The position numbers and the translations under genes were made by a program. From Nocardia blacklockiae (GTDB lineage Bacteria; Actinomycetota; Actinomycetes; Mycobacteriales; Mycobacteriaceae), in the NCBI RefSeq assembly GCF_015477355.1, contig NZ_JADLRJ010000020.1, positions 1 through 64,000 of the forward strand: 64,000 nucleotides of DNA, in the 5' to 3' direction. The notes beneath the pieces are model-generated. The model saw only the letters and a program-made list of their open reading frames with translations. It did not search any database and was not told the origin of the DNA. This document shows, in pieces, positions 43,175 to 52,674 of the stretch (position 1 is its first letter; each line of letters begins with the position of its first letter).

Positions 43175-44263
43175 ATGCCGGTGAGCGAGGTCGACTCCCC
43201 CCGAAACACCACCGCCCACAACCGCCGTCACGCTCGGCGTTTGCGTGCCGGTAGCTTGGCGGCGGCCGCCGCGGTGACGCTTCTGACGGGCTGCGCGCAG
43301 GGCACGCACGACGACGCCAGCATCGTCCGCACCACCACCAATATCGCCGGTGCCGCCGTGGTCGGCATCGAACGCGACACCCGCACCGCGTGCGCGCTGC
43401 CCTCGGCCCCGGATCAGCGCTCCGGCACCCGCGGCGTGACCCACCCGGGCGGCACCGCGCAGGTGCCCGCCGACCCGCAGCGCATCGTCGTCCTCGACAC
43501 CGCGGCGCTGGACGCGGTGTGCGCCTTGGGGTTGTGGGAGCGCGTGGTCGGCGCGACACCGGCCGGCGGGCCGACCCCGCAGCCCACCTACCTGGGCACG
43601 GGCGTCCAGAAGGTTCCGAGCGTGGGCGGCCCCGGCGCGCCCGATGTCGCGGCGATCACCGCGCTGCACCCGGATCTGATCCTCGGCGCGGTCGGCGACG
43701 GCAATCTCGACGCGCTGGAGCCGATCGCCCCGACCGTGCTGATCGGATCCGGCAGCTGGCAGTCCGCCTTCAGCGCCTACGCCGACGCGATGGGCCGCAG
43801 CAACGCCGGAGCGAAGGCGCTCGAGGACTACCGCACCGCCGCCCGCGAGACCGGCGCCGCGATCGGAGCAAACCTCTCGCAGGCCTCGGTGGTCCGCTTC
43901 TCCGCCGACGACCTGCGGGTCGAGGGCAGCGACACCTTCGCCGGTCAGGTGCTGGCCGACGCCGGGGTGCAGCGGCCGGTCGCCCAGCGCGGCGCGTCGT
44001 TCGGCGTCGGCGACCTCCGCGAGGGTGACGAGCGCGCGAAGGTCGAGGGCGACCTCATCTATCTGATGTTCGACGGACCCGACGGCGAGAGCCACGGCAA
44101 GTCGGTGATGAAGGACAAGAAGGGCTGGGGGAAACTGGCCGCCGTCACCGATCGCCGCGAATTCGTCGTCGAGGACCCGATCTGGCACGGCACCGGCGTG
44201 ACCGCCGCCCGGGCGATCCTCACCGACCTCCAGAAGACCCTCAACGGCTACGTCACCGACTGA
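43175..44263 (+). CDS. fecB: Iron-siderophore ABC transporter substrate-binding lipoprotein (FecB-like)
   Basis: The 362-residue protein has a basic N-terminus, a hydrophobic segment and lipobox LTGC, so it is a lipoprotein. The mature part is a class III binding protein: RIVVLDTAALDAVCALGLWERVVG, HPDLILGAVGDGNLDALEPIAPTVLIG and the long connecting helix (ALEDYRTAARETG). It should bind a ferric siderophore or heme. The start at 43175 has no clear ribosome binding site; GTG at 43157 is in frame. Rv3044 (FecB) lies in the same place, divergent from ctaD. Confidence 0.9.
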   Translation: MPVSEVDSPRNTTAHNRRHARRLRAGSLAAAAAVTLLTGCAQGTHDDASIVRTTTNIAGAAVVGIERDTRTACALPSAPDQRSGTRGVTHPGGTAQVPADPQRIVVLDTAALDAVCALGLWERVVGATPAGGPTPQPTYLGTGVQKVPSVGGPGAPDVAAITALHPDLILGAVGDGNLDALEPIAPTVLIGSGSWQSAFSAYADAMGRSNAGAKALEDYRTAARETGAAIGANLSQASVVRFSADDLRVEGSDTFAGQVLADAGVQRPVAQRGASFGVGDLREGDERAKVEGDLIYLMFDGPDGESHGKSVMKDKKGWGKLAAVTDRREFVVEDPIWHGTGVTAARAILTDLQKTLNGYVTD

Positions 44264-44266
44264 CCC

Positions 44267-44905
44267 CTATTTGCGCCGGGTGAGTTCCACTCGGTCGGCG
44301 AGCAGTTCGGGCTGGCCGGGCGGGCTGAAGTAGATCTCCATGACCACGCGCTCGGCCGTCTCCATCGCGATCCGCGTGCGCATCGGGATGGTCTGCCCGA
44401 CGAACTGCGGCCCGAGCACGCCCGGATCGGTGAATTCGCCCTGCATGACGATGTCCGGTTCGCCGCCGCTGTCCTTGGCGCCCTTGTAGCTCATGGTCAT
44501 CGGGGTCACGCTGTCCACCGTCGTCCACTCGTAGCGGTCGTCGGTCGGCGCGTAGCCCAGCAGTCCGAGCCGATAGTAGGGCCGGTCCCCGAAGCCGCCT
44601 TCGGCTTCCTCGCGCAGGAAGTTGCTGCCGGTCTTGGTGATCCAGTTCCACCGCGACACGATCCGGCTGCGGATCGGGTTGCTCGGGCTGCCGCCCGCGA
44701 TGTAGGTGGACTTCTCGCCGTCCCACTCGCCGACCAGCCGGTCCAGTCTGCGGTGGCCGGGATCCTGTAGCTCGGCGGATACGGCCGCGGTCACGCTGGT
44801 GGTCGGCGCGGCCTGGGAGTTGGTCTCGCTGGAACATCCGCCCACCACCGCCGCGAGGGCGGCGACGGTGACCGGCAACAGCATCCGGGACCGATTCGAT
44901 CTCAT
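44267..44905 (-). CDS. DUF1579-like lipoprotein
   Basis: A 212-residue product with signal peptide and lipobox VVGGC, a Thr/Ala-rich linker, and a lipocalin-like domain of DUF1579 type (DPGHRRLDRLVGEWDGEKSTY, WNWITKTGSNFLREE, TMSYKGAKDSG). Function is unknown for the family. AGGATT precedes the ATG. It converges on the fecB-like gene with a 3-base gap. Confidence 0.75.
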   Translation of the reverse strand: MRSNRSRMLLPVTVAALAAVVGGCSSETNSQAAPTTSVTAAVSAELQDPGHRRLDRLVGEWDGEKSTYIAGGSPSNPIRSRIVSRWNWITKTGSNFLREEAEGGFGDRPYYRLGLLGYAPTDDRYEWTTVDSVTPMTMSYKGAKDSGGEPDIVMQGEFTDPGVLGPQFVGQTIPMRTRIAMETAERVVMEIYFSPPGQPELLADRVELTRRK

Positions 44906-45030
44906 CTGTCAATCCTTGTCGCACAGGTACTTCCGGCGTCGTCGACATCGGAGGGCGGTGTAAGCAAAGCCCACCGGACGGTCGCCCGCAACACCTGTCC
45001 CCGACAGCGGGAGAAGCGGACCGGACGGTA

Positions 45031-45429
45031 CTACCGGGCGGTGTCCGATTCCGGGCTCTCGCCGCGCCGCCGGGGCGAACTCCGGCGCGGCCGCAGCGCG
45101 TAGGCGGGGACGAGCTGATCGGTCAGATGCAGCGCCGGCCGCCCGTCGGCGTACGGGACGGAGAAGTTGACCCGGCCGAGCCAGTCACCGGCGACGGTCG
45201 GCACCCAGTGCGTGAGCGTGCCGGGGCGCTCGCCGGTCATGTCCAGTCCCGCGCCGTTGACGTGGCGCGGCATCCCCGGATCGCGGAGCATGATCGCGTC
45301 GAGACGGACCCACACCGGACGCGGCGGATAGGTCAGCGCCCGGTAGTAGTAGCCGGTCTCGTTCGGGTATTGCAGCTCGGGTTCCGTGCCTTCGGTCCGA
45401 GGTGACGCACCTTCCTCGTTCGAACGCAT
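45031..45429 (-). CDS. Hypothetical protein with probable leaderless start, 132 residues
   Basis: The product is soluble, Pro/Arg-rich at the C-terminus, with a central ALTYPPRPVWVRLDAIML segment and HVNGAGLDMTGE. I do not recognise it. A -10-like TAGTAT (45436-45441 on the minus strand) lies 7 bases before the ATG, so the transcript probably begins at the ATG itself. This supports a real gene. Confidence 0.5.
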   Translation of the reverse strand: MRSNEEGASPRTEGTEPELQYPNETGYYYRALTYPPRPVWVRLDAIMLRDPGMPRHVNGAGLDMTGERPGTLTHWVPTVAGDWLGRVNFSVPYADGRPALHLTDQLVPAYALRPRRSSPRRRGESPESDTAR

Positions 45430-45504
45430 ATTCGAATACTAACCCGCGGTGCATGACACGTCCTCCGATGGGGCGGATTAGACGTTCGAGCAGGTCAAGG
45501 GGGC

Positions 45505-46659
45505 TCAGCGGGCCTGGATGAGGGCCTGCTCGCCGGTGGTTCGCCAGGGGCGGCCGGTGGCGTCGAGGTCGGCGACCTGCGCGGCGGACAGGCCCGCGAC
45601 GGCGTCGGATTTCAGGGTGCGCAACGCGAGGACCGGCGACGGGAAGTAGCCGGTGAGTTCGGCGAAGGGCGTCGTCGGCGGCCAGTAGCGGTCGTCGAGC
45701 AGTCGCCGGTAGTTCAGGTCGCCCTTGAGGACGGTGATCGCCGCGCACGCGAACTCGACCGCCAGATCCTCCGGCAGATGGTGGAACGACAGTGGGGCGC
45801 AGAAGAATTCGTGGGTGCGCGGCACCAGGCGGCCCTCGACCAGCGCCTGCCACAGTCGCTCGCCCACCGCCCGGGCCTCGGCCGTCTCGCTGTCGCGCAG
45901 CACGCGCAGGGCGGCCGACAGGTCGGCCATGGTCGCGTCGGAGACGTAGTACGGCTGCGGCTTGAGATAGATCGACACCCGGGCCGCCGCACCGCTGGTG
46001 AGCAGGTGGTCGACGAGGATCAGGTCGGGGAGCAGTTCGCGGCCGGCGTTGTCGGCGATCAGGCACACGTCCGGGTCGGTCGCGGCGGCCAGCGTGGACC
46101 AGAGCACGGCACTGTCGTCGACCAGCAGCCGCTCGTCGCGCGCGCCCGGACCGGCGGTGAGCTGGAAGCCGAGGTCGGCCTGATTGCCCCAGAGCGCCGA
46201 GACCAGCAGGGCGTCGCGCTTCTTCGCGTCCGGGACGGCCGCCAGGTCGGCGAGGGCGCGCAGTTCGTCGGCGACGGCCGGGCTCGCCAGCTCGGCGGCC
46301 TTGGTCGGGCCGAAGGGATCGATGCCGCGCCACACCCCTGACCCGAAGTACCCGACGGCCTCCAGCAGTCGGCGGTAGAAGTAGCTCTCCGCCCACAGGA
46401 ACGACGCCTCACCCCACGGCCGTCCCCACTCGTCCCGCCCCCACTCCGCCCAGCGCGGACCGTCCGCAGCCTCGGTCCGCAGCGGCTCGATCACCCCCGC
46501 CACGCTCTCGGCCAGCAACTTCCGCAGCGCCGCCTGCTCGGCCTGCCCATACGGATGCGCGCCGATCACCTGCTCGATCAGCTTCGGATGACGCTCGTGG
46601 AACACGCTGTGCGGAAACGAGCCCGGAACCCCTGCGAGAATCGGCGGCGTATCGGTCAT
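45505..46659 (-). CDS. Damage-control phosphatase, ARMT1-like (DUF89)
   Basis: The 384-residue protein matches DUF89 metal-dependent phosphatases of the ARMT1 type. Seen: the VDDSAVLWSTLA and LIADNAGRELLPDLILVDHLL segments (the DNAG-E-DL metal/phosphate site), a LKPQPYYVSDA strand, and a late VLKGDLNYRRLLDDRYWP. The family dephosphorylates damaged or reactive metabolites; early reports of a carboxyl methyltransferase are disputed. The ATG at 46659 has GGATCGGGGG just before it; the frame upstream is non-protein-like. Confidence 0.87.
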   Translation of the reverse strand: MTDTPPILAGVPGSFPHSVFHERHPKLIEQVIGAHPYGQAEQAALRKLLAESVAGVIEPLRTEAADGPRWAEWGRDEWGRPWGEASFLWAESYFYRRLLEAVGYFGSGVWRGIDPFGPTKAAELASPAVADELRALADLAAVPDAKKRDALLVSALWGNQADLGFQLTAGPGARDERLLVDDSAVLWSTLAAATDPDVCLIADNAGRELLPDLILVDHLLTSGAAARVSIYLKPQPYYVSDATMADLSAALRVLRDSETAEARAVGERLWQALVEGRLVPRTHEFFCAPLSFHHLPEDLAVEFACAAITVLKGDLNYRRLLDDRYWPPTTPFAELTGYFPSPVLALRTLKSDAVAGLSAAQVADLDATGRPWRTTGEQALIQAR

Positions 46660-46742
46660 CCCCCGATCCTGTCCCATCCCCCTCGAGCCTGAACAACTGC
46701 CACCGTCATCCCGGCATCTCAGCCAACGCCATCCCGGCATGC

Positions 46743-46785
46743 TTTTGGCCGGGATCCACCTCGCACGAATGGATTCCGGCCAAAA
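46743..46785. repeat. Intergenic palindrome, REP-like
   Basis: The 15-base arms 46743-46757 and 46771-46785 (TTTTGGCCGGGATCC and GGATTCCGGCCAAAA) pair with one G-T mismatch around a 13-base loop. Similar bases (CATCCCGGCAT on the left, and a near-match on the right) extend the palindrome, and CATCCCGGCAT occurs twice to the left. It lies in the short gap between the ARMT1-like and PhoD genes. Its shape suggests a dispersed extragenic palindrome, or a bidirectional terminator. Confidence 0.5.
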
Positions 46786-46913
46786 CACGCCCGAATGACG
46801 AACATATCCAGGACAGGAACAACGAAGCTCGGCCAGAGCGGGTGGGCAGTGTTGGCCCGCGCGTCGCCCTTTGTTCAGGCGGCGTTGCGACGGATTGGAC
46901 AAGGTGCTGAGGT

Positions 46914-48473
46914 ATGGCTGAGCGACGTTCCGGTTTCTCCCGGCGGACACTGCTGCGCACCACCGCGCTGGGGTTGGCGGCATCCCCGGGCCTGGTGGCG
47001 TGCTCCAACGATTCCGGGCCGGGACTGGTGCGGGAGCGACCGAACCTCACGCACGGCGTGGCGGTGGGCGATCCGCGCAGCGACGGCGCGCTGGTCTGGG
47101 CGCGTTCGGATCGCCCGGCCAAGCTGATCGTGGAGACCTCGGCGACCGAATCCTTCTCCGAGACAAGGCGTTTCGAAGGCCCCACGCTGACCCCCGGCAC
47201 CGACGGCACCGGACGCGTCCGCCTGGCGGGCCTGCCCGCCGGACAGCAGGTGCACTATCGGGTCACCCTCGAAGGCGACACAGGCGTCTCGTCGGAGCCC
47301 GTCAAGGGTGTCTTCCGCACGGTGCCCACCACACCCTCGGATCTGCGGTTGCTGTGGTCCGGCGACGTGGTCGGGCAGGGCTGGGGCAGCAACCCCGACC
47401 TCGGCGGCATGAAGATCTTCTCCACCATGGCCGCCCGCGACCCGCACCTGTTCCTGCACTCGGGCGACTCCATCTACGCCGACGGCCCACTCCAGGAGAC
47501 GGTGAAACTCCCCGACGGCCGGGTGTGGCGCAATGTCGTGACCGAGCCGAAAAGCGCTGTCGCACAGACCCTCGACCAATTCCGCGGCCAGTACGCCTAC
47601 AACCTGCTCGACGACAACTACCGCCGCTTCAACGCCGCGGTCGCCCAGATCGTGCAGTGGGACGACCACGAGACGGTCAACAACTGGTACCCCGGCGGAC
47701 AGGTCGCGGCGGCGAAGGGCTACACCGAACGCAACATGGACATCCTCGCCCAGCGCGCCTGGCAGGCCTTCCACGAGTGGATGCCACTGGATCCCGCCGA
47801 GGCCGTCGACGGCCGCCTCTACCGCAAGATCTCCTACGGCCCGCTGCTGGACGTGTTCGTGCTCGACATGCGCACCTACAAGGACACCAACGACGCCGGC
47901 CGCTCCCCGGAGGGAAAGATCCTCGGCCCCAAGCAGACCCAGTGGCTGATCGAGGGGCTGCGGGACTCGCGGGCCACCTGGAAGATCGTCGCCAACGACC
48001 TGCCGCTCGGCCTGGTGGTCAAGGACGGCGAGCAGCCGAACACCACCGCCTTCGAGGCCGTAGCCAACGCCGATCCGGGCGCGCCGACAGGCCGCGAGAC
48101 GGAGATCGCCCGCGTGCTGTCCTCGATCAAGGCGAACAAGGTCGCCAATGTGGTGTGGCTGACCGCGGACGTGCATTACACCGCGGCCCACCACTATTCG
48201 CCGGAACGCGCCGCCTTCACCGACTTCGACCCGTTCTGGGAATTCGTCTCCGGCCCGCTCAACGCGGGCGCGTTCGGCCCCAACGACCTGGACGGAACCT
48301 TCGGCCCCACAGCCGTTTTCGTCCACGCCCCGCCGACCCAGAACTCCTCACCCCTGGACGAATACCAGCATTTCGGCGAGGTGCTCATCGACGCACGCAG
48401 CCGCGAATTGACGGTCAACCTCTGCGACGCCTCGGGAAAGGCGCTGTTCACCCAGCGCCTACCACCGGCCTGA
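46914..48473 (+). CDS. phoD: Alkaline phosphatase D (PhoD), Tat-exported
   Basis: The 519-residue protein begins with a twin-arginine signal (GFSRRTLLRTTALGLAA) and a lipobox-like LVAC, so it is exported folded and may be lipid-anchored. The catalytic domain has LLWSGDVVGQG, HSGDSIYAD, VQWDDHETVNNWYP, VLDMRTYKD and WLTADVHYTAAH, which are the PhoD metal-ligand segments (Ca and Fe). It releases phosphate from phosphodiesters and monoesters outside the cell. The downstream gene nrdF2 converges on it with an 8-base gap. Confidence 0.93.
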   Translation: MAERRSGFSRRTLLRTTALGLAASPGLVACSNDSGPGLVRERPNLTHGVAVGDPRSDGALVWARSDRPAKLIVETSATESFSETRRFEGPTLTPGTDGTGRVRLAGLPAGQQVHYRVTLEGDTGVSSEPVKGVFRTVPTTPSDLRLLWSGDVVGQGWGSNPDLGGMKIFSTMAARDPHLFLHSGDSIYADGPLQETVKLPDGRVWRNVVTEPKSAVAQTLDQFRGQYAYNLLDDNYRRFNAAVAQIVQWDDHETVNNWYPGGQVAAAKGYTERNMDILAQRAWQAFHEWMPLDPAEAVDGRLYRKISYGPLLDVFVLDMRTYKDTNDAGRSPEGKILGPKQTQWLIEGLRDSRATWKIVANDLPLGLVVKDGEQPNTTAFEAVANADPGAPTGRETEIARVLSSIKANKVANVVWLTADVHYTAAHHYSPERAAFTDFDPFWEFVSGPLNAGAFGPNDLDGTFGPTAVFVHAPPTQNSSPLDEYQHFGEVLIDARSRELTVNLCDASGKALFTQRLPPA

Positions 48474-48481
48474 GCAGCAGG

Positions 48482-49546
<1,065 letters not shown>

Positions 49547-49698
49547 CTACGCGATCCGACAGCGTGAGTGATTCCACACCGGAACCCTGCGCTCGGACCG
49601 GCATGCGGGCCGTCCCAGCACATCGTGCCACGCGCCCGCCGCACGACACGCGCCCCCCGCGCCGACGATGCCGCCCACCGTCCGGCCAGCCATGCGCC

Positions 49699-50325
49699 TC
49701 AGCCCGAACCTCCGGCCCTGGCCTGGATCGCTTTCCCGATCAGTTTTCGCGCCTCATCCCCGGTCACGGACTGCCGCACGAGCGTATCGAAAGTGCGGTG
49801 GTAAACCTCGATCTCGCGCGGCTGAGTGATGGTCAGCTCTGCCGTGATGTTCTCGACCATGACCATTTTCGTATCGAACATCAGAAAGCTGGTTGTAGCC
49901 ATCTCGAACGGCGCTGTGAACGGAATGACCCCAATGGTTATCCGTGGCGTACATTGCACCGCAAGCAGTCGATCGAGCTGACCGATCATCACCTGGTCGT
50001 CCCCGACAGTGGTATACAACGCCTGTTCACCGATGACGAAGTGAAACAAGCGATCTCGCTGGTACAGGACTTGCTGACGCTCCATCCGTTTGGATACCCC
50101 GGCATCCAGATCATCGGGTACCTGATGAAACTCGATCACCTTGCGAAGGATTCCGGTAGCGTACTCGGCAGTCTGCAACAGGTCGGGAATCAATACCGGC
50201 TCGAACGATCGAAGTATCCGAGCCCCCGATTCCCATTCGATCGACTGTTGCTGCCGTCGCCTCGTTCCGGTACCGAGCACCTTCCGCCATTCGAGGTACT
50301 CGGTGCCGAGAAAACGCAGCTTCAT
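49699..50325 (-). CDS. DUF5753 protein lacking the HTH domain (WhiJ-like paralogue)
   Basis: The 208-residue protein aligns over its full length with residues about 95-280 of the HTH/DUF5753 protein encoded next to it (shared YLEWR-VLGTGT-RRQQ, LIPDLLQTAEYA, HFVIGEQALYT, MFDTKMV-VE, YHRTFDTL-RQSVTGD-AR). It therefore contains only the DUF5753 domain and begins just where the HTH domain ends. GGAGG lies 8 bases before the ATG at 50325, so it is probably translated rather than dead. It may form mixed dimers with the full protein or be a decaying duplicate. Confidence 0.8.
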   Translation of the reverse strand: MKLRFLGTEYLEWRKVLGTGTRRRQQQSIEWESGARILRSFEPVLIPDLLQTAEYATGILRKVIEFHQVPDDLDAGVSKRMERQQVLYQRDRLFHFVIGEQALYTTVGDDQVMIGQLDRLLAVQCTPRITIGVIPFTAPFEMATTSFLMFDTKMVMVENITAELTITQPREIEVYHRTFDTLVRQSVTGDEARKLIGKAIQARAGGSG

Positions 50326-50374
50326 CACGGTTACCTCCATCGGCGTCATACACGAAGTTGTACCTCCCCATCGA

Positions 50375-51211
50375 TCATTCGGTTCTGGCTCCGATCGATT
50401 TCCGGATCAGTCTTCGCGCAGCATCACCGGTGACCGACTGTCCGGCGAGGGTGTCGAATGCTCGATGATACGTCTTGATTTCTTGCGGCCGGGTAGCTGT
50501 GATTTCTGCGGTTATCGCCTCGACCAGCACCATCTTTGTATCGAACATCGAGAAGTTGGTCGGCGCGAAAGGTATCTCAGCGGTGATCGGCACGATACCG
50601 ATGGTGACTCGTGGTAATCCGATGACAGCAAGCAGCCTGTCCAGCTGTCCAGTCATGACTGCCGAATTGCCGACGGGCGTGTACAAGGCTTGTTCCCCGA
50701 TCAAGAAATGGAACTTCCGGTTACCACGGTACAAAAGTTGTTGACGTTCCAGCCGCTTCGCTACCCCGGCCGCGACGTCGTCGGGCGTTTGATAGAAACT
50801 GGCGACGTTTCGAAGCACTCCGGCGGCATATTCAGCCGTCTGCAAGAAGCCCGGGATAAAAAAGGGATTGTAAATCCGGATTGTCTCCGCCGCCTCACTG
50901 AGGTTGGCCAGCGCTTGTTGCCGTCGTTTGGTGCCGGTGCCGAGAACGTTACGCCACTCGAGGTACGCGGTTTTGATGTTCTCGAGGCTCGCCACAAGGT
51001 CGGGCACCTGGTCCAGGGCGTTGCAGTGCTCACACCACGCCCGGATGTCGTTGCGTGACGGTTTGATCCGTCCATGCTCGATCTTCGAAACCTTGGTTTG
51101 GTGCCATTGGTTGCGGCGCGCCAACTCGGCACCGGAGATACCGGCGGTACGGCGAAGCTCTCGAAGCCGAACCCCGAGAGCTTCACGCTGTTGCTGAATC
51201 GGACCGCTCAC
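50375..51211 (-). CDS. WhiJ-like XRE regulator with DUF5753 domain
   Basis: The 278-residue protein has an N-terminal XRE helix-turn-helix (LGVRLRELRRTAGISGAELARR, QTKVSKIEHGRIKPS) followed by DUF5753. This is the WhiJ/Scr1-like family of Streptomyces, whose members repress development or stress genes and are usually encoded with small partners. The GTG at 51211 overlaps the stop of the DUF6879-type gene (GTGA) and is preferred; an ATG at 51250 would add 13 residues. It lies in a four-gene leftward set of lower GC. Confidence 0.85.
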   Translation of the reverse strand: MSGPIQQQREALGVRLRELRRTAGISGAELARRNQWHQTKVSKIEHGRIKPSRNDIRAWCEHCNALDQVPDLVASLENIKTAYLEWRNVLGTGTKRRQQALANLSEAAETIRIYNPFFIPGFLQTAEYAAGVLRNVASFYQTPDDVAAGVAKRLERQQLLYRGNRKFHFLIGEQALYTPVGNSAVMTGQLDRLLAVIGLPRVTIGIVPITAEIPFAPTNFSMFDTKMVLVEAITAEITATRPQEIKTYHRAFDTLAGQSVTGDAARRLIRKSIGARTE

Positions 51212-51720
51212 GTCGCCGTGAACTCCTTGTACGGGGTCGCCAGCTGCCACAGCCGGTCCCGAACTCCCCGGCAGTAGTCCACGATGCCCCGATCGGTGGT
51301 TACTGCCGCACCGGCCGGGCTGCCTGTCGAATCGGCAAGGTTGAATACCACTCGTTCATCATCGAACAGCCACCAGTCATCCGGCGGCACTTCCCCAGCT
51401 TCGGCGCGAGGCAGATAGCGAATGTCTTCACCGGAAGCGATGTTGCGGCCAGTAATCGACAACAACCATCGGTGATAATCCGTCAACGGCTCCGTAACGA
51501 CACGAACCCGAGTAACGGACACACCCCGCTCGGTAGTGGCCCGCATGAGCGCGTGCCACGGCACCGGCGATTCTTCCGGTGGCGGCTCACCAGCGAGGAA
51601 CGCTCGAAGCCGATTGTCCTCGCTGGCTTCGGAATACGAGTCCCTCACTTCCAGGTGGAACGCTGACCGTCGTAACCCTAGAAACCACTCCGGCCACGGG
51701 TCACCGCCGACTAGCAGCAT
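51208..51720 (-). CDS. DUF6879-type protein
   Basis: The 170-residue protein resembles the DUF6879 family often encoded beside DUF5753 regulators in Nocardia and Streptomyces. Seen: AFHLEVRDSYSEASEDNRLRAFL, GVSVTRVRVVTEPLTDYHRWLLSIT, NIASGEDIRYLPR and DDWWLFDDERVVFNL. Biochemical role is unknown. It overlaps the upstream ORF by 20 bases and the regulator gene by a GTGA junction, so it is co-translated with both. Family name is by pattern recall. Confidence 0.75.
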   Translation of the reverse strand: MLLVGGDPWPEWFLGLRRSAFHLEVRDSYSEASEDNRLRAFLAGEPPPEESPVPWHALMRATTERGVSVTRVRVVTEPLTDYHRWLLSITGRNIASGEDIRYLPRAEAGEVPPDDWWLFDDERVVFNLADSTGSPAGAAVTTDRGIVDYCRGVRDRLWQLATPYKEFTAT

Positions 51721-52033
51721 GGCCGTAGAATTTCCTTTCTCGCTTCGGTACCTCGATCACCGTTTCGTCATCGGCCAGGTCGAGCTGACTCAACGTCTCA
51801 TGATCAGTGATCGGTCGACCGGACATGGTGAACGTTCCCCAACCCGTGTCGTTCATCGTGGCACCGATGAACGTGCGTTCCTCCGCGAATCCTGTCAGCA
51901 GGTGCGGTATTTCGATCGTCTCCGGCGTGTCGGTGGTCCAACCGACAGCCAGGTAGCTTCCGCGGTCGGTGGCGTACAACGCGGGGCATCCGTTGGCCTC
52001 GGACCCGCCCTTGCCCAGCAGCTTCAGTCTCAT
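51701..52033 (-). CDS. Small hypothetical protein heading the WhiJ-like operon, 110 residues
   Basis: The product begins MRLKLLGKGGSEANGCPALYATDRG and has a beta-rich look (YLAVGWTTD, FIGATMNDTGWGTFTMSG). Proteins of this kind often precede DUF6879 genes. GGGAG lies 7 bases before the ATG at 52033. It overlaps the next gene by 20 bases. There is no characterised function. It is divergent from another small ORF. Confidence 0.65.
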   Translation of the reverse strand: MRLKLLGKGGSEANGCPALYATDRGSYLAVGWTTDTPETIEIPHLLTGFAEERTFIGATMNDTGWGTFTMSGRPITDHETLSQLDLADDETVIEVPKRERKFYGHAASRR

Positions 52034-52163
52034 CTCCGGTCTCCCGTCCGGTCATGCACGTACATGGTCACGTACTCAACCATCATTTCTCAAAGAAAGG
52101 CGGAATGACATGGGTGAACATATTTCGTGCATAGATGTGCATACCAGTGGACTGCGCTGACAA

Positions 52164-52487
52164 GTGATTCATACCGTGCTGAGCAGGCCCAGATATCGGG
52201 TCGAAACCGACGCCCTATGCCGAGTGCTCTACCACTGGGCACAAACCGATGGAGGCGACATGGAGCCCAGGCGTACAAGGCTTTACGTGTTCCCGGGAGG
52301 CGTCCTCGAAACCACCGACTACGGCGATGGGGACTCCGGCGGGGTGTACATAGAGTTCACCAATTCGGCTCTGCCGCAGCGTTTTCCAGATACCTCCGAG
52401 GTACCTCCGCCGCTGCACCCGATCGAACTCGCCGACACCACGACGTGCGGTCGGGTGCTCCGGTTGCTGCGCGAGCAAGGGGCGTAG
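52164..52487 (+). CDS. Hypothetical protein, 107 residues
   Basis: The product (MIHTVLSRPRYRVETDALC) is soluble, acidic in the middle (YGDGDSGGVYIEF) and ends with a Leu-rich helix (VLRLLREQGA). An internal ATG at 52260 would shorten it to the more compact half. I know no family. It is divergent from the WhiJ-like operon and is followed, after 4 bases, by a 26-codon membrane ORF. Confidence 0.45.
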   Translation: MIHTVLSRPRYRVETDALCRVLYHWAQTDGGDMEPRRTRLYVFPGGVLETTDYGDGDSGGVYIEFTNSALPQRFPDTSEVPPPLHPIELADTTTCGRVLRLLREQGA

Positions 52488-52491
52488 CAGC

Positions 52492-52572
52492 GTGCTTACG
52501 GTCGCTTGGGTCGTGGTTGTGGGATTGCCACTCGGTGTGGCTGTGTGGGCGCTCCGTCCGTACCGGGATTAG
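52492..52572 (+). CDS. Very small membrane ORF, 26 residues
   Basis: A GTG at 52492, 4 bases after the preceding stop and 9 bases after AAGGGG, opens a frame of 26 codons whose product is one hydrophobic helix (LTVAWVVVVGLPLGVAVWAL) ending RPYRD. The charged end gives a normal membrane orientation. It is short enough to be chance, but the placement and composition fit a small membrane protein of the same transcript. Confidence 0.35.
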   Translation: MLTVAWVVVVGLPLGVAVWALRPYRD

Positions 52573-52674
52573 GGGCGAACGCGGCTGCGCGAAATCGCCC
52601 ACGGTGCGCCCACTTCCCACCGGACATCGTCAACTCGGTTGCCCCCGAACGACGATGTCCGGCCTTCGAAGACC

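Noticed and set aside
46706-47209. A 167-codon minus-strand frame opposite the start of phoD
   Set aside because: It overlaps the Tat signal and N-terminus of phoD and runs through the intergenic palindrome, with shadow composition.
49699-50325. Calling the HTH-less DUF5753 gene a pseudogene
   Set aside because: The frame is intact over the whole DUF5753 domain and has its own GGAGG at good spacing, so a functional short protein is as likely.
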